From Methanobacterium sp. (GTDB lineage: Archaea > Methanobacteriota > Methanobacteria > Methanobacteriales > Methanobacteriaceae): DNA of 64,000 bases. Positions within the stretch are counted from its first letter, which is position 1; every line of letters begins with the position of its first letter. Location: assembly GCF_038562635.1 (NCBI RefSeq), contig NZ_JBCFBO010000002.1:474798-538797 (forward strand). Direction: 5' to 3'. Below, one piece after another: positions 24,357-33,820 of this stretch. The translations under genes were made by a program, and so were the position numbers. The notes beneath the pieces were generated by a model. That model did not search any database and had not been told where the DNA came from. It saw only the letters and a list, made by a program, of their open reading frames with translations.

Positions 24357-25448
24357 ATGAGCATTTATAAACTATCCTTTAAAAATTTTAAAAGAAGAAA
24401 ACTTAGAAGCGCCCTAACCATGTTAGGAATAGTAATAGGAGTAACTGCCCTAATTAGTCTTATAGGTATTGGTACAGGAATGTCGTCTTATATGAAAGAT
24501 CAAACAGCTTCCCTTATGGGCGACGTTACCATAACAAATAGCTCTGGAGGGTCAGGAATTACAGGATCTACGGGTGATTCATTTTTAAATTCTGCCGCAG
24601 TTTCCCAAATAGAGAATATGTCAGAGCTTTACAACATTAAAAAAGAAACACAGTTCACTACACAAATGAATAACATACAGCTAATGGTCATAGGAATGAG
24701 TGACTGGAACCAGTTGAAATTTAACGGGACCGCAGGAGTTGTTATTAGTAAATCACTTGCAGATGAATTAAATTATAAAATTGGAAGCAATATAACCGTT
24801 AAAGATCAAAAAATGACAATTACCGGGATAACTAACGAAGGAGGAGACAATGGGGCATACGTGTTCATGAATGTTGATAAAGCCCTCCCTTTAAACAACA
24901 ACAAGGTATCAAGCATAACTGCAAATACTAAAGCAGACCCTGACACTGTAAAAAACCAGATCGAAAGTGCTGTAAACGGTACAAGTGCTTTAACAAAGTC
25001 AGACTACACCAAACAAATCGATAACATAATGCAAACAGTAACCCTCTTTGTAGGTGCTATTGCAGGTGTTGCATTACTGGTGGGTGTTATAAGCATTGTA
25101 AACATCATGTTAGTCAATGTTTCAGAGCGTACAAGAGAAATTGGAGTATTAAAAGCAATTGGATTTAAAAATAGAGAAATATTAAGCAGCATACTTACAG
25201 AAGCCGGTCTTTTAGGTTTATTATCTGCCATAGTAGGAGTAGTTGTAGCTGCTGTCATACTCGAACTTGGAATTATGTTCCTTGCACCACAATACGGCAT
25301 TAGCGGCATTAAACTCACCCAAATGTTGCCTTTATGGTTAGTAGCTGCAGTAATTGGAGGTGCTACAATTTTAAGTGTTTTAGCAGGATTATATCCCGCA
25401 TGGAGGGCATCTAAACTAAACGTTGTGGAGGCACTGCGATATGAATAA
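24357..25448 (+). CDS. MacB/FtsX-type ABC permease, cassette 3
   Basis: A 363-residue paralogue of the permeases at 17157 and 20184, with the same FKRRKLRSALTMLGIVIG start, SSGGSGITGSTGD opening of the extracellular domain, and NIMLVNVSERTREIGVLKAI. An earlier in-frame start at 24300 is unlikely because GGAGGA is placed for 24357. It is closer to cassette 2 than to cassette 1 in the extracellular domain. It overlaps its ATPase by 8 bp. Confidence 0.88.
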   Translation: MSIYKLSFKNFKRRKLRSALTMLGIVIGVTALISLIGIGTGMSSYMKDQTASLMGDVTITNSSGGSGITGSTGDSFLNSAAVSQIENMSELYNIKKETQFTTQMNNIQLMVIGMSDWNQLKFNGTAGVVISKSLADELNYKIGSNITVKDQKMTITGITNEGGDNGAYVFMNVDKALPLNNNKVSSITANTKADPDTVKNQIESAVNGTSALTKSDYTKQIDNIMQTVTLFVGAIAGVALLVGVISIVNIMLVNVSERTREIGVLKAIGFKNREILSSILTEAGLLGLLSAIVGVVVAAVILELGIMFLAPQYGISGIKLTQMLPLWLVAAVIGGATILSVLAGLYPAWRASKLNVVEALRYE

Positions 25449-26100
25449 CGATGTACTCGAATTTAATGAAGTCTGGAAAACATACAGAATGGGATCAGAG
25501 GACATACAAGCACTTAGAGGGGTTAATTTAACAGTAAGCAGCGGTTCATTTATTGCCATAATGGGGCCTTCTGGATCTGGAAAATCAACACTGCTCCACC
25601 TGGCAGGAATACTCGACACACCCACAAAGGGAACTGTCTTGCTGAATGGGAAAAATATCAAAGAGTATACCCAAGATGAACAGGCAAATCTCCGGAGGGC
25701 CAACATAGGATTTGTATTCCAGCGGTTCAATTTAATGCCACAGCTTACAGCATTAGAAAATGTTATGCTGCCTATGATTTCACAGGACTCAGGAAAAGCA
25801 AAAAAACTCCTTGACAAGGTAGGATTATCCGACAAGTACAACCGTTATCATACACAGCTTTCAGGTGGGGAACAACAGAGGGTTTCCATTGCACGTGCCC
25901 TTGCAAATGATCCATCACTTTTACTAGCTGATGAACCAACAGGAGAACTAGATACAGAAAATGCAATGATAATAATGGAATTACTCCAAGAATTGAATCA
26001 AAATGATGGGTTAACAATAGTAGGAGTTACACACAATCCACTATCTGCAAAATATGCCGACGAAGTAATCAGAATGCAGGACGGAAATATAATCAGCTGA
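25441..26100 (+). CDS. ABC transporter ATPase (LolD/MacB type), cassette 3
   Basis: A 219-residue ATPase with GPSGSGKST, FQRFNLMP, LSGGEQQRVSIARAL, LLLADEPTGELD and VTHNP. It shares long stretches of identical DNA with cassette 2 (for example about 25830-25960 against 21660-21790). The three ATPases may be partly exchangeable between the permeases. Confidence 0.9.
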   Translation: MNNDVLEFNEVWKTYRMGSEDIQALRGVNLTVSSGSFIAIMGPSGSGKSTLLHLAGILDTPTKGTVLLNGKNIKEYTQDEQANLRRANIGFVFQRFNLMPQLTALENVMLPMISQDSGKAKKLLDKVGLSDKYNRYHTQLSGGEQQRVSIARALANDPSLLLADEPTGELDTENAMIIMELLQELNQNDGLTIVGVTHNPLSAKYADEVIRMQDGNIIS

Positions 26101-26107
26101 AAAAAAT

Positions 26108-26135
26108 AGGTTTAAACCTTTATTTATTTCTTTTA
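26108..26135 (+). terminator. Palindrome and T-rich tract after ABC cassette 3
   Basis: AGGTTTAAACCT at 26108-26119 is a perfect palindrome and is followed by TTATTTATTTCTTTT, eight bases after the ATPase stop. GGGTTTAAACCC stands at the same place after cassette 1. A simple archaeal terminator is likely. The rest of the gap to 26438 has a TATA-like TTATATAATA near 26320 and nothing else. Confidence 0.45.
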
Positions 26136-26438
26136 ATTTTATTATAATCATCATAAACAGAACACAAGTCTCTTTTTCAAGAATTATTTATAAAAAACGT
26201 TGTTTTATTAGAGAAAATATGCTGTAAAAACACAGTTTATTGATAATTTTCACCCAATGGTAATAATTATCTCATGAAAAATCAATAATAATGCATAATG
26301 CAATTAGTCTGCTATTAACTTATATAATAAAATAATTCCATTAAATTTAGTATTTAGCAGTTTTAACTGGATATAGCTAAAATTTATTTTTAGTAACTTA
26401 AAATCATTATCCAGTTATATACCATTAAAAAAGAGAAT

Positions 26439-28127
26439 ATGAAGAAACTAAACAAACCAGATATGAAAAATAAGTTTCTTTTAGAGGGAGTATTGCCTCT
26501 TAAGGCCCCATTTACTTCTGAGATTATAGCAGGTTTAATATTAGCCGCAGTAGGGATTCCAGAAGTCATGGGATATGCTAAAATAGCAGGAATGCCTGTT
26601 ATCACCGGCCTTTATACCATCTTACTTCCGATTGCCATATTCGCCATTTTCTGTTCTTCACGTCATTTGATAGTCGGAGCCGATTCAGCAACTGCAGCAA
26701 TTTTATCAGGTACGCTTGTTTCTATCGCAGCAATAGGAAGTCCCAACTACATTGCACTGGCATCTACAGTTGCACTGCTGTGTGCAGTTTTTTTAGTTAT
26801 GGCACGTGTATTGAGGCTAGGCTTTATAGCTGATTTTATGTCTAGAACTGTCCTAATTGGTTTTTTATCAGGAGTTGGAGTCCAGGTAGCCGTAAGCCAG
26901 CTGGCAAATATGCTGGGGATATCTGGAGAAGGAGGATTAAACACAATTCCCCAGTTAATCAACGTTTTTACACATTTATTCCAGATTAACGCATATACTC
27001 TTATATTATCTGCGATTGTTGTAGCTGTAATTATCGGGACGCGCCGTATTTCACATAAAATTCCAGGAGCATTAATAGCTGTTGTAGTTACAGTTATAGC
27101 AAGCTTTTTATTTAATTTTCAAGCAATTGGAATTTCAATTTTAGGAAATATACCCAGTGGACTTCCCAACTTTGGAATACCTGCTGTAGATATAAACATT
27201 TTACCAAATTTAATGATAACCGTAGTTACCTGTTTTATAGTTATATTATCTCAAAGTACTGCTACCGCCAGAGCATTCACAATCCGTTACTCAGAGAGTG
27301 TTGATGAAGATAAGGACATATTTGCCCTTGGCCTTGCTAATGGAGTTGCAGGTTTAACCGGCACATTTGTAGTAAATGGAAGTCCTACAAAGACAGAGAT
27401 AGTGGATGATGCAGGAAGCCGTACACAGGCCGCTTCACTTATAACTGCATTTGCAGTTTTTATAGTTCTTTTATTCATGACAAAAGCTATGTCTTTTTTA
27501 CCAAATGCCACCCTTGCAGGGATTGTTTTTGTAATAGGTATTACCATGATTGATATATCTCATTTGAAGGATATTCGTCATAAAGTAAAGTCAGAATATT
27601 TTTTAGCTATCATAACTGCTGCCACGGTAGTTGTCATGGGTGTTTTATGGGGAATATTGCTTTCGATCATCCTTTCTATTATTTTACACTTAAGTCACAG
27701 CTACATGCCTACTAACAGTATTTTTACAAAGAATAAAAAGGGAGTATGGTCCTTTGAACCTGTTAAAGTTGGTAGATCAACTGAAGAAGGATTACTTATA
27801 TACAGGTTTAACCGCGACCTGTACTTTGCCAATTCTGACAAGCTAAAAGAAGAAGTACTTAAACTGGTAAAAGGGGCTGATCCTCCACTAAAATTGTTTG
27901 TATTGAACACGGCAGGATTTTCGAGGGTTGATTATACATCTGCAGAAATGTTTAAGGATTTGTACAGGGAGTTAAAAGAAAGAAATATTAAATTCGCATT
28001 AACCTCCATGTTACCTGATCTTAAAGACCAATTCGATCATTTAGGGCTAACCCGCCTTATAGGCGAGGAAAATATTTATGAAAACGTGCTTGAAGCGCTT
28101 AGTGCTTATGAAAGTGGAAATTACTGA
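26439..28127 (+). CDS. SulP-family anion transporter with STAS domain
   Basis: A 562-residue transporter. The hydrophobic core (about 25-415) has the SulP opening with VGIPEVMGYAKIAGMPVITG and the later NGVAGLTGTFVVNGSPTKTE segment. The C-terminal 120 residues form a STAS domain (LLIYRFNRDLYFANSDKL; DYTSAEMFKDL). SulP proteins carry sulfate, bicarbonate or other anions. No sulfate-use genes are adjacent, so the substrate is open. The start at 26439 has AAAGAGAAT before it. Monocistronic. Confidence 0.88.
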   Translation: MKKLNKPDMKNKFLLEGVLPLKAPFTSEIIAGLILAAVGIPEVMGYAKIAGMPVITGLYTILLPIAIFAIFCSSRHLIVGADSATAAILSGTLVSIAAIGSPNYIALASTVALLCAVFLVMARVLRLGFIADFMSRTVLIGFLSGVGVQVAVSQLANMLGISGEGGLNTIPQLINVFTHLFQINAYTLILSAIVVAVIIGTRRISHKIPGALIAVVVTVIASFLFNFQAIGISILGNIPSGLPNFGIPAVDINILPNLMITVVTCFIVILSQSTATARAFTIRYSESVDEDKDIFALGLANGVAGLTGTFVVNGSPTKTEIVDDAGSRTQAASLITAFAVFIVLLFMTKAMSFLPNATLAGIVFVIGITMIDISHLKDIRHKVKSEYFLAIITAATVVVMGVLWGILLSIILSIILHLSHSYMPTNSIFTKNKKGVWSFEPVKVGRSTEEGLLIYRFNRDLYFANSDKLKEEVLKLVKGADPPLKLFVLNTAGFSRVDYTSAEMFKDLYRELKERNIKFALTSMLPDLKDQFDHLGLTRLIGEENIYENVLEALSAYESGNY

Positions 28128-28160
28128 ATTTATCAAATAAAAAAAAGAAATATTCAATTT

Positions 28161-28880
28161 TTAATCATCAGGAGAAATCCACTTATCCCTGAATGCCTGT
28201 TTTTCTTCTGCACTCATCCAGTGTCTCCCATCACAAAATGGCTTATTTTCAGATTTTCCGCACCTGCAAAGTGTAACTCTATTTCTAACTTCATAGGTGC
28301 TTCCATCAGCAGATTCAATTGGGATTCCTCCCCTCACCCAAACAGGACCATCACATTTTTTCTGTGGATCATTAACCAGGACAATAGATGGTTTAAATTC
28401 AGGTTCAACAGGTTTTCCTGTCTTTTTATCCTGCAGCACAAGCCGCCCTGAGGGGCAGCTTTTAGCTTCTTCAATTGCAAGTTTAATGTCTTCTGGATCT
28501 TCAGACTTTAACAGTTCTCTTATACCCCCTCCACGCAGGCAGAAGCGGGAGTGGTCGCATAGGTCCCATACGTCGTTCAGTATAAAATCTTTTGTTTCAA
28601 GTTTCCGGGCCTTTTCCATGTACTTTTCTTTACTTGCCACTTCAGTTCCATCAAAATTAATTTTTATATGTGATCCATCACAGAAAGGTTTCCTTTTGGA
28701 TGCACCACAGCGGCAAATGGTATATCTTTCTTTAAGTGGATATTCCTTGCCTTCGCTCCATTCACACACATGTCCCTCTTCATTTGTCACCATTATTTGT
28801 TCAAATAAAGGGACATTTCCTGAAACCATATAAGGTCCATTTTTAAGTATTTTTATTTTCATTGGATCTTTATCTGCCAT
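28161..28880 (-). CDS. Two-CDGSH iron-sulfur protein
   Basis: A 239-residue protein with two CDGSH-type motifs: CRCGASKRKPFCDGSH near 55-70 and CRCGKSENKPFCDGRH near 210-225, each giving the three cysteines and one histidine for a 2Fe-2S cluster. Between them, a middle region holds CDHSRFC and CPSGRLVL, which resembles the Fer4_19-like divergent part of this family. Electron transfer or cluster storage is likely. I chose the ATG at 28880 with GGAGGAT before it; 28910 would add ten residues. Confidence 0.85.
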   Translation of the reverse strand: MADKDPMKIKILKNGPYMVSGNVPLFEQIMVTNEEGHVCEWSEGKEYPLKERYTICRCGASKRKPFCDGSHIKINFDGTEVASKEKYMEKARKLETKDFILNDVWDLCDHSRFCLRGGGIRELLKSEDPEDIKLAIEEAKSCPSGRLVLQDKKTGKPVEPEFKPSIVLVNDPQKKCDGPVWVRGGIPIESADGSTYEVRNRVTLCRCGKSENKPFCDGRHWMSAEEKQAFRDKWISPDD

Positions 28881-28937
28881 ATTATATCCTCCACTTTGTA
28901 TATTACACAACTTAAAGCTAAATTTATGAATTCAAAT

Positions 28938-29345
28938 TTACTTTTCAATACAGTCCACTTCAGGTAAAAATGGTTTAATATCAATTAAAGGAGAGCCGTC
29001 AAGGGCATCCAGCCATTTCACTGTAAGAATATTTCCTTCTACTTTTATCAGTTTGACCATACATAAAGCAATCGGATTTGGCCTTACAGGAGCCCTGGTA
29101 GAAAATAAACCCTGTTCTTTTGTTTTTCCAGGGGGAATTACCATCAGTTTATAATCTTCAGCTCGATCTAATCCATATAAAATAATCAAATGTTCACGTT
29201 TTTCTATATCCTGCAAACCCTGAGCATATTCATCAAAAACAGTTATTTGGCTTAATTTTTCTGAAAAACGGCCCTGGCGAGGCGAATCTCCTTTTACATG
29301 GTAAGGAGAATTTATGATACCTATTGGTTCAATTTTCATGTACAA
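28938..29345 (-). CDS. TrmO-like tRNA methyltransferase (TsaA/UPF0066)
   Basis: A 135-residue single-domain protein of the TsaA/VirR family: IGIINSPYHVKGDSPRQGR at the N-terminus, EHLIILYGLDRA in the middle, and the signature FSTRAPVRPNPIALC. Bacterial TrmO uses S-adenosylmethionine to methylate N6-threonylcarbamoyl-adenosine in tRNA; archaeal homologues are assumed to do the same. The ATG could be 29345 or 29339; neither has a ribosome site, so the transcript may be leaderless. It lies 36 bp after the UbiA gene. Confidence 0.82.
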   Translation of the reverse strand: MYMKIEPIGIINSPYHVKGDSPRQGRFSEKLSQITVFDEYAQGLQDIEKREHLIILYGLDRAEDYKLMVIPPGKTKEQGLFSTRAPVRPNPIALCMVKLIKVEGNILTVKWLDALDGSPLIDIKPFLPEVDCIEK

Positions 29346-29380
29346 ATATATGTGCTTAAAAATAGTTAAAAATTGTGGTT

Positions 29381-30217
29381 TTAAATTAAGGAAGCTAAGA
29401 ATGGAGATCCCACAGCAAATGCCAGAAATGTTATACCCATACCCATTTTAATCCTTTTTGAAACCTTTGCAGTATTTTGGATAGATTGATCCTTTAATAT
29501 AGACGCTGCAGATATCAGAAATACCACAATTGCAGCAAAAAGTGGTGCTAAATAAAGCATATTAAATATACCTATAAAATAAAGCACAGGACTTGCAACA
29601 CTTGCAATTATCATGAAGAATGCTGCAAGGATTGATGACAATTTCATCCCGTAGATTATTGGTAGTGTGGCTGCTCCCTCTTTTCTGTCACCATCTACAT
29701 CTTCCATATCTTTAACTATCTCACGGGCCATTGTCATCAAAAAAGCAAAGAACCCCAAATAAATCGAAGTCTCCATCGCACCAACTACTACGCCTCCAAA
29801 AACAAATGTGAGCCCTGTAAAGAATGAAACCACGATATTCCCAATAAGGGCTATTTTTTTAAGGTTATAAGCGTACAGCACCAGCAAAATCGATGTTGAA
29901 AGGGCTATGATTCCTGGTAAAGGCCCCATTATAAAAGCTAGGATTGTTCCAATTACAAAAAGGGCCGCAGAATAAATTTTAGCTGCATTTAAAGAAATTC
30001 TTCCAGATGGAATTGGACGGTTTGGTTTGTTGATGGCATCTATTTTATGGTCAAAATAATCATTTATTGCATTTCCACCGCCTATTATCATAAAAACCAC
30101 AATGCAAGCTAAAAATGCACTTAATGTAAAGTTTCCACTTATAAATATGACTAAAATCACGGCTATAACAGCCATCACTGCATTCCCTGGCCTTATTATC
30201 TCTAAATATGCATTCAT
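29381..30217 (-). CDS. UbiA prenyltransferase, probable digeranylgeranylglyceryl phosphate synthase
   Basis: A 278-residue membrane enzyme with about eight helices. The first aspartate motif is NAINDYFDHKIDAINKPNRP, and the second is EIVKDMEDVDGDRKEGAATL. This matches archaeal DGGGP synthases, which add the second geranylgeranyl chain to GGGP in membrane lipid synthesis. Other UbiA members make quinones or hemes, but a methanogen of this order needs this lipid step and the start MNAYLEIIRPGNA is typical. It probably shares a transcript with the TrmO-like gene. Confidence 0.85.
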   Translation of the reverse strand: MNAYLEIIRPGNAVMAVIAVILVIFISGNFTLSAFLACIVVFMIIGGGNAINDYFDHKIDAINKPNRPIPSGRISLNAAKIYSAALFVIGTILAFIMGPLPGIIALSTSILLVLYAYNLKKIALIGNIVVSFFTGLTFVFGGVVVGAMETSIYLGFFAFLMTMAREIVKDMEDVDGDRKEGAATLPIIYGMKLSSILAAFFMIIASVASPVLYFIGIFNMLYLAPLFAAIVVFLISAASILKDQSIQNTAKVSKRIKMGMGITFLAFAVGSPFLASLI

Positions 30218-30352
30218 GAAATCACTCTAAAATTAATTCGGTTATCGGATAATTTAAAACTAATCTGTCAAATCTGGTTATTTAAGTTAATGCAATTACA
30301 TTCTATAAAATTAAATAATCCAAAAAACTTAGTAATAATATAAGGTGATTTA

Positions 30353-30637
30353 ATGTTATTTACTGCAGTTAGTAAACATGACTCCAAACAATGCCCCCTT
30401 AAAACAGGTGAAGGAGTGAAAATGCTTAAAGAAATTTTTTCCGATGAAAACCTGAAAAAACGGAATATTGATCTATTAGATGCTTATATCAGCTGCCCCC
30501 TAGAAAAACATTCCACACACTCCTGTGTTTTTATACTCCGTGCAGACAGCATGTTCAATGTAAAAAATCTGTTCCGGTCAATGGACGCTGAGGTAAAAGA
30601 AGTGGCGTCGTTTAATGAGATTGCTAAAAACTTTTAA
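30353..30637 (+). CDS. Hypothetical protein, possible dimeric alpha/beta-barrel fold
   Basis: A 94-residue soluble protein. It has a short beta start (MLFTAVSKHD), a helix, a central SCVFILRADSMFNVKNLF that looks like strand-helix, and a last strand-helix. The pattern hints at a ferredoxin-like dimeric barrel as in muconolactone-isomerase-like proteins, but no motif is diagnostic. AAGGTGATTTA precedes the ATG. It stands alone, divergent from the UbiA gene. Confidence 0.6.
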   Translation: MLFTAVSKHDSKQCPLKTGEGVKMLKEIFSDENLKKRNIDLLDAYISCPLEKHSTHSCVFILRADSMFNVKNLFRSMDAEVKEVASFNEIAKNF

Positions 30638-30853
30638 ATTAAATCAAAAAATTATAAAATAGCTTTTCAATAATTTATTACAGTAAAAATGCATATTAAA
30701 CAATATAATAAAACTTTTATTGGCTCTAAAAAAGTAATTTAAAAAATTAAAGTAAACTAATGAATTTCTAGTTAAACTAGATCGTATAAATTCTTAATTA
30801 AAGCCAGTTTTTATCCATATATATATATATATTTTAATAAACACCATTAAAAA

Positions 30854-31618
30854 TTACATCTTATCCATTTTTTTTAAATATTCACCAGAATAATTGATAA
30901 ATACTTCTAATTCTCCTTTTAATTTATTATCTAACTGACATAATTGTTTAAAATAAGGGTTATGTGTATCAAAGATGCTTTCTTGATTAATAAGTTTATT
31001 CCTTTCAGATAATTTTTCATTCAATTCAGATGTTAATGCCTTTATTGATATTAACTCTTCTAACATTACAGGATCAAAATCTGCAGTGATAATGTTATAA
31101 GCAAAAGTATCCCAAACTCCCATTTTAAGAACCTTAAAATTTACTGGTGAATTTTTTTTAATATCATTTAAAATACTTTCCGCACTTTTTTTATTGTCTT
31201 CTACAGTCAGTTTTAATGCTATAACTATTCTTTTTATTTGTCTTTGTTCTTTCTCCAGCCCTATTTTATGGTTTAAATAAAGACCAATGATGGCCACAAT
31301 TATTGAACCAAGCAGTATATAGATAGAAGCAAAAACACCTGAAATCCACTGCATCCCCAGTAAAGTGGTTAAAATGAGGATACAAACAAATACAGCCCCA
31401 AAAATCGCCTGAGTAATCTTTCCAATGAAATTAGTAATGACTGAACTCCTTAAAATAATTAAAATCATCCATAAAAATAAAAAGAACACTGCAATTAACA
31501 AAAAAATCAGTATATAAACTCCAAGTGTTTTTTCACTGCTAAATAAGAAACCCAAAATGAGCAGTAATATAAATACTAATGATGCTCCTCCAATAGACAT
31601 TATAACTTTATTCTCCAT
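30854..31618 (-). CDS. Hypothetical membrane protein with a cytoplasmic helical domain
   Basis: A 254-residue protein. The first 120 residues hold four membrane helices in two pairs (about 8-28, 33-55, 68-88, 95-115). The remaining 130 residues are soluble and helical, with NKLINQESIFDTHNPYFKQL near the C-terminus. The family is not known to me. Monocistronic, with a 263-bp AT-rich spacer before ftsY that shows no other features. Confidence 0.6.
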   Translation of the reverse strand: MENKVIMSIGGASLVFILLLILGFLFSSEKTLGVYILIFLLIAVFFLFLWMILIILRSSVITNFIGKITQAIFGAVFVCILILTTLLGMQWISGVFASIYILLGSIIVAIIGLYLNHKIGLEKEQRQIKRIVIALKLTVEDNKKSAESILNDIKKNSPVNFKVLKMGVWDTFAYNIITADFDPVMLEELISIKALTSELNEKLSERNKLINQESIFDTHNPYFKQLCQLDNKLKGELEVFINYSGEYLKKMDKM

Positions 31619-31881
31619 TTTAGCTCCCTCAACCTGAGTTAATAAACATTATTTTTTAATATTAATAAGGCTTTTTAAGCATTTATCTGATCCCATAGTT
31701 AAAATGTTCAATAAATCAAAAATAATAGAAATTTTTATCTAGTTATACATCTTATTTTTAACCTATTAATACGCAAACATGGTAAATAAACTTTTATAAA
31801 ACATATAACTTCCAGTTAAAAATAGAATTACCATAACTTAAAAAAAACTCAATAAAATAATAAAAGAAAAGAAATTTCTAC

Positions 31882-33123
31882 TTAAAACAGCTGGTCAACC
31901 ATCCATTCCGGTTTAAATTCCATTATATCTTCATATGACTGGCCGACACCTAAAAACAGGATTGGCTTATTAATCACATAACCAATGGAAAGTGCTGCTC
32001 CGCCTTTTGCGTCTGCATCTGCTTTGGTTAAGACAATTCCATCCACGCCAACCGCTTCATCAAATTTTGAAGCCTGTTCTACAGCATCGTTTCCTGTTAA
32101 GGAATCACCGACGTAAATGATAAGATCTGGTTTTACAACACGCTTGATTTTCTTCATCTCATCCATGAGATTCACATTTGTCTGCATTCTACCTGCTGTG
32201 TCGATTAAAACTATCTCTTTTCCTTTAGCTTTTGCGTGTTCAACTGCATCATATGCAACTGCTGCGGGATCTGCACCTTTTTTGTGCTTTATAATCTTTA
32301 CACCAATATTTTCGGCATGATGGCTTATCTGTTCAATTGCACCTGCCCTGAAAGTGTCTGCAGCTGCAATAACTGGTGTGTATCCCTCATTTATAAAATA
32401 GGTAGCCACTTTAGCTATGGTGGTTGTTTTACCAGTACCATTTATCCCCACAAACATGATTTTAAGGGGTTCGCCAGATTTTCGTGCGTTATCAGCCATT
32501 TCTTTGAGGTCTTTAGTTTCAACCCCTAATATTTCAGAAATAGCTTTTTTAAGGGCATCTCTTGTAAATTCTGCAACGTCGCTTCTTCTTCTGATTTTTC
32601 TACCCACTAAATCTTCTTTTACAGAATTAATTATTTTTTCAGCGACTTCCATTGCAACATCACTTTCCAGGAGTGACATTTCAAGTTCAAAGAGTATATC
32701 ATCAATATCTTTTTCAGATATTGTTTTTTTGGTAACAAACGAGAACATTCCTGATTTTTCTTCCGCTACTTCTTCGGGCTCCTCATGAGTTTCCACAGGT
32801 TTTTCTTCTACCTTTTCCTCTACTTTTTCGTCCTTCTTTTCTCTAGAAAAAATTCCAGATAATTTCCCTCTAACTCCAGTTTCAGACTCTTTTTCTTCAA
32901 TTAGAGGCTCTTCAGTCTCAAGCTCTTTTTCTTCAGCTGAAGGTTCTTCAATTTTTTCCAGTTTCTCGAAGGTTTCAGTAGTTTCTGGTGCAGTTTCTTT
33001 GGTTTCCCCTGAAATTTCTTCTTGGTGAGTTACTTCTGCTTCCTCTTCACTCGAGAGTTTATCACTTAGTTTTCCTATTGTGCCGCTAAATTTCTTTTTA
33101 AGTGATTCAAACAAAATGTTCAC
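31882..33123 (-). CDS. ftsY: Signal recognition particle receptor FtsY
   Basis: A 413-residue SRP receptor GTPase. Residues 1-135 are a long acidic region rich in Glu, Lys and Pro that tethers the protein at the membrane. The NG domain follows: G1 GINGTGKTTT, the insertion-box region with PVIAAADTFRAGAIEQI, DTAGR (G3), and TKADADAKGG (G4). It docks SRP-ribosome complexes at the membrane. It is the last gene of the minus-strand cluster that begins with rnp4 and follows prefoldin alpha by 33 bp. Confidence 0.95.
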   Translation of the reverse strand: MNILFESLKKKFSGTIGKLSDKLSSEEEAEVTHQEEISGETKETAPETTETFEKLEKIEEPSAEEKELETEEPLIEEKESETGVRGKLSGIFSREKKDEKVEEKVEEKPVETHEEPEEVAEEKSGMFSFVTKKTISEKDIDDILFELEMSLLESDVAMEVAEKIINSVKEDLVGRKIRRRSDVAEFTRDALKKAISEILGVETKDLKEMADNARKSGEPLKIMFVGINGTGKTTTIAKVATYFINEGYTPVIAAADTFRAGAIEQISHHAENIGVKIIKHKKGADPAAVAYDAVEHAKAKGKEIVLIDTAGRMQTNVNLMDEMKKIKRVVKPDLIIYVGDSLTGNDAVEQASKFDEAVGVDGIVLTKADADAKGGAALSIGYVINKPILFLGVGQSYEDIMEFKPEWMVDQLF

Positions 33124-33156
33124 GTCCTCATTTACCAGTAATTAAAAAAAGAAAAG

Positions 33157-33591
33157 TTATTGCCTTTGGGCTTCTTCACTTTCAACTTTTTGAAGTAGTG
33201 CTTCAGCTTCAGGACTTTTTCTCATAATGAACTCAGTTAACTTCTGTATATCTCCAGACATTTTGTCCACTAACTGTTCCAGCTCTTTTCGCTGGGAAGA
33301 TATACTTTCTTTGGCTTCATCTATATTTTTCTTTGCAGCAGCGCCTGCTCCAAGTCCCATTATAACTTGATCAGTATTTTTAATTTCTGCAATAAGAAAA
33401 GAACCTGCACCTACAGGTACAAATGTTTCTGTACCTTCTTTTCCTTTAACCGCTTCTAAAGTTTCTTCAGCTGATATTAATTCAGCTATAGAAGCATTGA
33501 CTGATTCAATTTGCTGTTTTAAAACGTCCAGTTGGCTCTGGTACATGTTAATTTCATTTACCATCTGTTCGAGCCTTTGTCTGTCTTCCAT
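33157..33591 (-). CDS. pfdA: Prefoldin subunit alpha
   Basis: A 144-residue coiled-coil protein starting MEDRQRLEQMVNEINMYQSQ with two long helices around a beta hairpin (TFVPVGAGSFLIAEIKNT). It forms the prefoldin hexamer with the beta subunit (encoded elsewhere) and passes unfolded proteins to the thermosome. It starts five bases after the stop of the L18Ae gene, so the two are translated together. Confidence 0.93.
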   Translation of the reverse strand: MEDRQRLEQMVNEINMYQSQLDVLKQQIESVNASIAELISAEETLEAVKGKEGTETFVPVGAGSFLIAEIKNTDQVIMGLGAGAAAKKNIDEAKESISSQRKELEQLVDKMSGDIQKLTEFIMRKSPEAEALLQKVESEEAQRQ

Positions 33592-33595
33592 GAGA

Positions 33596-33820
33596 TCACC
33601 CTAAGGCTTTAATCATTGGATCCTGAACGTCATCTTTTGAGATTTCTTTGATGTCTTCTATGACTATTTTGTTTCTGTTTATTCCGTGTTTGCTTCCAAA
33701 CTCTGAATAAATTTTTTCGTGTATATCTTCTTCACTTATGGCTTTCAATTCCTTTGTAAAAGGTTGAAAGGCGTTTCCCATCATAAATTTACCTTGAATT
33801 CTAAATATTTTTGTTCTCAT
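33596..33820 (-). CDS. rpl18a: Large ribosomal subunit protein L18Ae (LX)
   Basis: A 74-residue archaeal L18Ae/LX protein: RIQGKFMMGNAFQPFTKEL is the family start, and the C-terminus ends at the usual length. The start codon overlaps the last bases of the aIF6 gene (ATGA), indicating translational coupling. Confidence 0.92.
   Translation of the reverse strand: MRTKIFRIQGKFMMGNAFQPFTKELKAISEEDIHEKIYSEFGSKHGINRNKIVIEDIKEISKDDVQDPMIKALG

Noticed and set aside
28297..28833. 178-codon plus-strand ORF
   Set aside because: It is the antisense shadow of the double-CDGSH gene, whose two metal motifs are beyond doubt.
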